From Xenorhabdus khoisanae (GTDB lineage: Bacteria; Pseudomonadota; Gammaproteobacteria; Enterobacterales; Enterobacteriaceae): DNA of 39,157 nucleotides. Below, piece by piece: positions 34,349 through 39,157 of the stretch. The position numbers were made by a program, and so were the translations under genes. The notes beneath the pieces are model-generated. The model did not search any database. It was not told the DNA's origin and was given only the letters and a program-made list of their open reading frames with translations. Each line of letters opens with the position of its first letter. Within the stretch, counting starts at the first letter, position 1. The stretch spans positions 1 to 39,157 of the forward strand of contig NZ_LFCV01000117.1 of NCBI RefSeq assembly GCF_001037465.1. Direction: 5' to 3'.

Positions 34349-37300
34349 GTTATTATCTCCAATAAGGCTTGTAATGGATGTTTAAGTTGTTTTCCTTCCT
34401 GACGTTTCACCTGACTGCGGCATGAATACCCTGTACTCAGACAGTGCTCTAAAGAGAGATTTTTCAGTGCCGGAGCCCATGAAAGTTTGTAGATGCCAAT
34501 CGAGTTATCCAGATTTTTCTTTTCATGTCCGTATGTGCCTGCCATACCACAGCACCCTACACTGACATTATTCAATCGATGACCAAAATGACGGAAAATA
34601 TCTCCCCACTGTTTACCGCTATTCGGCAATGCCGTCACTTCTGTACAGTGCCCCAGTAAATACCAATTCTGGCTGGATATTAAGCTATCACACTTCTCTG
34701 ATGACATTTTTCCCGGAAGGTTATTGATTAGCCACTCATGGACTAATTGAACCTGAAAATTACCCCGTCGCTCACCAAGAATATCTTGATATTCATCTCG
34801 ATAACACAATACTAAAGCCGGGTCGACTCCCACCATAGAAATATTCAGACGCGCCACTCGATTAAGAAAATCAGCTGTTTTTTCCGCCGTTTTGGCAAAT
34901 CGGCTCAAAAACCCTTTGACATGCTGCGCTTTCCCGTTCGGGGAAAATGGTAACAATACGGGTTTATATCCTAATTTTTCCACCAATTGCACAAAATCAG
35001 TCACCACTTTCGCATCGTGATAACTCGTAAAGGGATCCTGGACAATCAACACATGTTGATCACGCTGAGATGGCGATAGACTTTCTAACTGTTCCAACGT
35101 CGTTCTGGCAGCATAATGACCTGCAAGCTGTTGTTGCAATGTCGGATAGGAAAGTAACGGCAGATCAACCATACCAATAGTATTTTGGCTGATTTTCTGT
35201 ACCCACGGCTGTTTCAGGAAAAAGTTGAACAGCCGGGGTGCTTTTGCCATCAACGGCGTACTGTGTTCAACGTTCGCAACAATATGATCACGCAAAGGAC
35301 GCAGGTAACGACCGTGATAAAGTTCCAAAAAACGCGAACGGAACGAAGGAACATCAATCTTGATCGGGCATTGTGTTGAACAAGCCTTACAGGCTAAACA
35401 ACCTGACATTGCTTCTTTTACTTCATGTGAAAAATCATATTCTCCTCGCCAGGCTTTCCAGCTATGGCGCGTTTTTTCAATCAATCCCCGTAAACTGGGG
35501 CGCGTCTGCTCAAATCCCTGCTCCAATAAATTAGGCTCAACACCCTGCTCCGTCAAAAGCCGCAACCACTCCCTGACAAGCGTTGCCCTCCCTTTAGGAG
35601 AATGTATGCGATGCTGACTAATTTTCATTGAAGGGCACATGGGGCTTTTAACATCAAAATTGAAGCACAAGCCATTGCCATTACATTCCATCGCTCCACG
35701 AAATGCCGTCCTCACATTGACAGGGATTGTACGGTCATAAGTTCCTCGTTTGGCTGCATCAACTTTCATCATTGGGGAATCAATGCCAATTGGTGGGCAA
35801 ATTTTTCCCGGATTCAGGCGATTAAGTGGATCAAATACCGCTTTAATCCGACGCAATTCATCATACAAGGCTTCGCCAAAAAAAGCCGGGCTGTATTCCG
35901 CACGAAATCCCTTACCATGTTCACCCCATAACAAACCGCCATATTTTGCTGTCAAATGAACAATTTCATCAGAAATCTGTTTCATCAGAATTTCTTGTTG
36001 AGGATCACACATATCCAGCGCAGGGCGCACATGCAAAACACCTGCGTCTACATGTCCAAACATGCCATAATTCAGTTTGTGGCTATCCAGCAACTGACGA
36101 AACTCGACAATATAATCAGCAAGGTGTTGCGGTGGAACGCAAGTATCTTCGACAAATGGAATTGGCTTGGCTGCGCCCTTACTGTTACCAAGTAACCCAA
36201 CGGATTTTTTCCGCATAGCATAAATGCGTTCAATATCCATCAAGTCATGGCATGTTTGATAGCCAATGATGCCCGCTTGATTTTTTGCCATCAATTCATC
36301 AAGGCGCAAGCAAAGATCGTGAACCAATTGGTCAATTTGCTGCTCGTCATTACCACTGAACTCAACAATATTCAGCCCCTGCATATCCTTATCAGGCACA
36401 TCAGTAATTAATTCTTTTACTGAGTGCCAGATGATATCTTCACGCGCCAGATTGAGCACTTTAGAGTCAACAGTTTCAACTGAAAGTGCTTTTGCTTCTA
36501 CCATAAAAGGGGCATTACGCAGGGCAGAATCGAAAGAGTCATATTTAACATTCACCAACCGCCTGACTTTTGGCAGTGGAGTAATATCCAACGTAGCCTC
36601 TGTAATAAAAGCCAGTGTGCCTTCAGAGCCGGTCAAAATACGGGTTAGGTCAAACGTCTGCATATCATCGCTGAACACATGGCGTAAATCGTATCCTGTG
36701 AGGAACCGATTGAGCTTCGGGAACTTCTCAAGAATTAACTTCCTTTGCTCACGACAACGCTCCAATACCGTTTTATAAATACCCCCAATGATAGTCTCTT
36801 CCTGAGCAATCGATTCCGCCAATGCCGTATTCATAGGTCGGGTATCAAACATTTCCCCTCCCAATAAAACAGCACGCACACCCAGAACATGATCAGAGGT
36901 TTTACCATAAACCAACGATCCTTGGCCGGAAGCATCTGTATTGATCATGCCGCCCAAAGTGGCGCGATTACTGGTTGAGAGTTCAGGAGAAAAAAAGTAA
37001 CCAAATGGTTTCAGATATTGATTGAGTTGATCTTTGATAACACCGGCTTCGACTTTGACCCATCCCTGTTCTGGATTAATTTCCAGAATACGGTTCATGT
37101 GCCGGGACATATCCACCACAATACCATTGTTAAGTGATTGCCCATTCGTTCCAGTTCCCCCACCTCGTGGGGTAAATGTCAGCGTTTGAAAGCGTTCTTC
37201 TCCTGCTATCCTTGCCAATAATGCAACATCGGCACTGGAGCGCGGGAATACAACAGCTTGCGGCAACAATTGGTAAATACTGTTATCTGTCGCCATAGTC

Positions 37301-37416
37301 AGTCTATCGGCGTAATTACTGGCTGTGTCTCCAGTAAAACCAGCTTCTTTCAATGCAGTCAAATAGTCCTGTGCCAGATCACTGACATGGGGGGCTTGTG
37401 ATATACGTGGGATCAT
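34345..37416 (-). CDS. ydiJ: FAD-binding and Fe-S oxidoreductase, D-2-hydroxyglutarate dehydrogenase type
   Basis: A 1023 aa fusion protein (E. coli YdiJ 1018 aa). The N-terminal FAD-binding domain shows FTPRGGGTGTNGQSL and a following FAD-oxidase C domain. The middle has two cysteine clusters (CNGNGLCFN...CPSMK and CLACKACSTQCPIKID) for 4Fe-4S centres. The C-terminal part has CCG-type motifs (LGHCTEV, VGCCGMAGTYGH). YdiJ-type proteins have been reported to oxidise D-2-hydroxyglutarate; this function is inferred from the family. It is the first gene of a two-gene unit with menI. Confidence 0.93.
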   Translation of the reverse strand: MIPRISQAPHVSDLAQDYLTALKEAGFTGDTASNYADRLTMATDNSIYQLLPQAVVFPRSSADVALLARIAGEERFQTLTFTPRGGGTGTNGQSLNNGIVVDMSRHMNRILEINPEQGWVKVEAGVIKDQLNQYLKPFGYFFSPELSTSNRATLGGMINTDASGQGSLVYGKTSDHVLGVRAVLLGGEMFDTRPMNTALAESIAQEETIIGGIYKTVLERCREQRKLILEKFPKLNRFLTGYDLRHVFSDDMQTFDLTRILTGSEGTLAFITEATLDITPLPKVRRLVNVKYDSFDSALRNAPFMVEAKALSVETVDSKVLNLAREDIIWHSVKELITDVPDKDMQGLNIVEFSGNDEQQIDQLVHDLCLRLDELMAKNQAGIIGYQTCHDLMDIERIYAMRKKSVGLLGNSKGAAKPIPFVEDTCVPPQHLADYIVEFRQLLDSHKLNYGMFGHVDAGVLHVRPALDMCDPQQEILMKQISDEIVHLTAKYGGLLWGEHGKGFRAEYSPAFFGEALYDELRRIKAVFDPLNRLNPGKICPPIGIDSPMMKVDAAKRGTYDRTIPVNVRTAFRGAMECNGNGLCFNFDVKSPMCPSMKISQHRIHSPKGRATLVREWLRLLTEQGVEPNLLEQGFEQTRPSLRGLIEKTRHSWKAWRGEYDFSHEVKEAMSGCLACKACSTQCPIKIDVPSFRSRFLELYHGRYLRPLRDHIVANVEHSTPLMAKAPRLFNFFLKQPWVQKISQNTIGMVDLPLLSYPTLQQQLAGHYAARTTLEQLESLSPSQRDQHVLIVQDPFTSYHDAKVVTDFVQLVEKLGYKPVLLPFSPNGKAQHVKGFLSRFAKTAEKTADFLNRVARLNISMVGVDPALVLCYRDEYQDILGERRGNFQVQLVHEWLINNLPGKMSSEKCDSLISSQNWYLLGHCTEVTALPNSGKQWGDIFRHFGHRLNNVSVGCCGMAGTYGHEKKNLDNSIGIYKLSWAPALKNLSLEHCLSTGYSCRSQVKRQEGKQLKHPLQALLEIIT

Positions 37417-37631
37417 TGGCTAGTTGCCCCTTTTCTCATTAGCATTTAGTATCAACATTGCGTTCTATTTATATACTATCCAGGGTAGCGTAACTCAGAC
37501 ACTTGCCTGAGAGGCAGGTTTTTAACCATATCACAATATTTATCTATTTTGAGCAACCTATGAAATAACGTTATATTTAATTACCATTGTTACTGCCAAC
37601 AGTATTTTCAATTGCCAAGAGAAATTATTTC

Positions 37632-38741
37632 ATGGAAAAATCGCAATCATACCAAGATCTGCCCAAACTGTTATTCGCTCTATTTTTCATCTTATTGCTC
37701 ATTACAACCAGTTTTTGGGTCTTAAGCCCTTTCATTTTGGGATTCATTTGGTCAGGAATGGTAGTTATCGCAACTTGGCCCTTGTTGGAAAAACTGCAAC
37801 AACGATTATGGGGAAAGCGCTGGATCGCCGTTTCCATAATGACGTTACTATTAGTCTTATTGTTCGTTATTCCGATCGCATTACTTGTCAGCAACTTGGT
37901 GGAAAACAGTGCACCATTGATTGCATGGGCAAAATCCCCCTCTGCTTTTCACCTGCCACAATTGGAGTGGCTCAGCCGAATACCTGTCGTTGGAAATGAT
38001 TTATATCTTAAATGGCAAGCTCTCATTGCTGATGGCAGTAACCTGCTTCTCAACAAAATCCCGCCTTATATCGGTAAAACAGCAACATGGTTTTTTACTC
38101 AAGCCGCTAATGCAGGCCGCTTCCTTTTCCATCTGGCACTGATGGTGATGTTCAGCGTATTACTGTATTGGAAAGGTGAACAGGTTATGCTCAGTATTCG
38201 CCATTTCGCTATCCGGCTGGCAGATAAACGTGGTGATGCAGTCGTACTACTGGCAGCACAATCCATTCGCGCCGTTGCCCTTGGTGTGGTTGTCACCGCA
38301 TTGGTTCAAGCCATCGCGGGTGGAATTGGGCTAGCCATTGCCGGCATTCCCTATCCAATGATATTAACAGTGCTGATGTTTGTATGTTGTGTTGCCCAGC
38401 TTGGGCCTCTGCTCATCCTCATTCCGTCTATCGCATGGCTTTATTGGACAGGAGAAACAACATGGGGAACCATTTTAGTTATCTGGAGCCTGATTCTGAC
38501 GACAATGGATGGTGTGCTTCGCCCCTTCCTTATTCGTCTTGGTGCTGACTTACCGATGGTTTTAATTCTTACTGGTGTAATCGGCGGCATACTTTCTTTG
38601 GGTGTAATCGGGTTATTTATTGGCCCTGTTGTGCTGGCAATTTCTTACAGCCTACTGTTGGCATGGATGAATGAAGTCCCTAAACCTGAAAGTAATAAGG
38701 CAGATACTGAAAAACATTTCAGCAAGAAGCACGTCAAATAA
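37632..38741 (+). CDS. ydiK: AI-2E family membrane protein YdiK
   Basis: Inner-membrane protein of the AI-2E/PerM family, 369 aa (E. coli YdiK 370). It has about 8 helices, with SFWVLSPFILGFIWSGMVV at the N terminus and RAVALGVVVTALVQAIAGGIGLA plus LGVIGLFIGPVVLAISY later. The start is ATG 37632 (MEKSQSYQDLPK); an upstream TTG at 37587 is less likely because it precedes the region aligned with E. coli. Function is unknown. It is divergent from ydiJ and followed by rprA as in E. coli. Confidence 0.9.
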   Translation: MEKSQSYQDLPKLLFALFFILLLITTSFWVLSPFILGFIWSGMVVIATWPLLEKLQQRLWGKRWIAVSIMTLLLVLLFVIPIALLVSNLVENSAPLIAWAKSPSAFHLPQLEWLSRIPVVGNDLYLKWQALIADGSNLLLNKIPPYIGKTATWFFTQAANAGRFLFHLALMVMFSVLLYWKGEQVMLSIRHFAIRLADKRGDAVVLLAAQSIRAVALGVVVTALVQAIAGGIGLAIAGIPYPMILTVLMFVCCVAQLGPLLILIPSIAWLYWTGETTWGTILVIWSLILTTMDGVLRPFLIRLGADLPMVLILTGVIGGILSLGVIGLFIGPVVLAISYSLLLAWMNEVPKPESNKADTEKHFSKKHVK

Positions 38742-38750
38742 TCAAATAAC

Positions 38751-38777
38751 TGCGTGAGAGTATTATTTTCTCACGCA
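38751..38777 (+). terminator. ydiK terminator
   Basis: TGCGTGAGA (38751-38759) and TCTCACGCA (38769-38777) form a perfect 9-bp stem ten bases after the ydiK stop. Weak T content follows. Confidence 0.7.
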
Positions 38778-38959
38778 ATTATCATTGCGATGAATATATC
38801 TTCCAAGTCCTATCTAAAAAATAAATTCATTTTTCAAAAGAAATAAAAATCACCGGAAAATTGTTGCAAAAAGGTTATTTTTCCAAAGTTTCTTTTCCAA
38901 GCTCTATTTATTAAGAGGATTCTTAATGAATAAACTCATTTATTAAATTAGTATTCTTT

Positions 38960-39087
38960 ACATCGAAACAAATGTTTCCCAGTGAATTGCTACCCCAGTC
39001 TATAAACGCCATAGGCTGGGATGAACGAAGTAATATATATTGCTGTGTGTAGTCTTTGCCTGTCAGCCCATGATAGGCTTTTTTTTT
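38960..39087 (+). ncRNA. rprA: RprA small regulatory RNA
   Basis: The segment TTGCTGTGTGTAGTCTTTGC (39040-39059) is identical to the 3' half of E. coli RprA. It is followed by a terminator hairpin (GCCTGTC/GATAGGC, 39058-39078) and nine T. Location after ydiK is also conserved. RprA is an Hfq-bound sRNA that activates rpoS translation and is induced by the Rcs system. The 5' half differs: a hairpin CCCAG-CTAT/ATAG-CTGGG (38994-39020) replaces the E. coli first stem. The 5' end is uncertain; TATTCT (38952-38957) could be its -10, but a start nearer 38990 is also possible. Confidence 0.85.
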
Positions 39088-39157
39088 GTGATTTTTCCAG
39101 TTTTTCTTCTTTTAATTAATCATCATCACTAAAAAAGATCATGTTACATAGAATATA
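39088..39157. other. Window end, no gene seen
   Basis: These are AT-rich bases after the rprA terminator. In E. coli ydiL follows, but nothing can be assigned here. Confidence 0.5.

Noticed and set aside
35946..36778. Several plus-strand ORFs inside ydiJ
   Set aside because: All are antisense to a well-supported 1023-residue gene and show no independent ribosome site or family pattern.

Overview
The window is a chromosomal segment of a gammaproteobacterium in the Enterobacterales. Gene order over roughly 19.1-39.1 kb follows the Escherichia coli backbone: gloA, rnt, grxD, sodB, ynhF, purR, punR/punC, cfa, ribC, mdtK, two tRNA-Val, pykF, lpp, ldtE, menI, ydiJ, ydiK, rprA. The AT-rich composition, the ERIC-like dispersed repeats whose ends read TATACCCAATnGATTTCAA, and the reduced backbone (no suf operon, lhr, mepH or ydhP where E. 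coli has them) point to the Xenorhabdus/Photorhabdus group of Morganellaceae. I cannot choose between these genera from sequence alone.

Layout. 0.4-4.3 kb: a cyanide-insensitive-type bd oxidase (cioA-cioB plus a DUF2474 small subunit), then an orphan NarX-like histidine kinase without a periplasmic sensor. 4.4-5.7 kb: an AT-rich accessory patch with a lone gene resembling the OspC/CopC ADP-riboxanase effectors but lacking ankyrin repeats, and a small gene remnant. 5.8-8.1 kb: phoH behind a structured leader (Pho-box-like repeats, a short leader ORF and an intrinsic terminator that looks like an attenuator), then an endonuclease I with an extra C-terminal domain. 8.3-10.9 kb: a small unknown protein, two UspF-type stress proteins, an IS110-type transposase remnant, a type-2 (non-enteric) OMP decarboxylase and a GC-rich scar. 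11-14.6 kb: adiA-adiC, the arginine-dependent acid resistance pair. 15.5-16.3 kb: an isolated lambda-S-like holin and peptidoglycan hydrolase cassette closed by a strong terminator. 16.6-18.6 kb: the glutathione-dependent formaldehyde pathway (frmA-fghA). After that the conserved backbone begins.

How the genes work together. Much of the content concerns stress and respiration: acid resistance (adiAC, cfa), aldehyde detoxification (frmA, fghA, gloA), redox balance (sodB, grxD, cioAB), and envelope integrity (lpp, ldtE, rprA). PurR and PunR/PunC form a purine-control neighbourhood. Riboflavin synthase and the MATE pump mdtK are divergent, and pykF carries a Cra-like box.

The strongest leads are the ankyrin-less OspC-like protein, the candidate attenuator ahead of phoH, the two-gene lysis cassette without other phage genes, and the unannotated-size genes ynhF (28 aa) and rprA (sRNA). 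All family comparisons were made from memory of known sequences and no database search was run.
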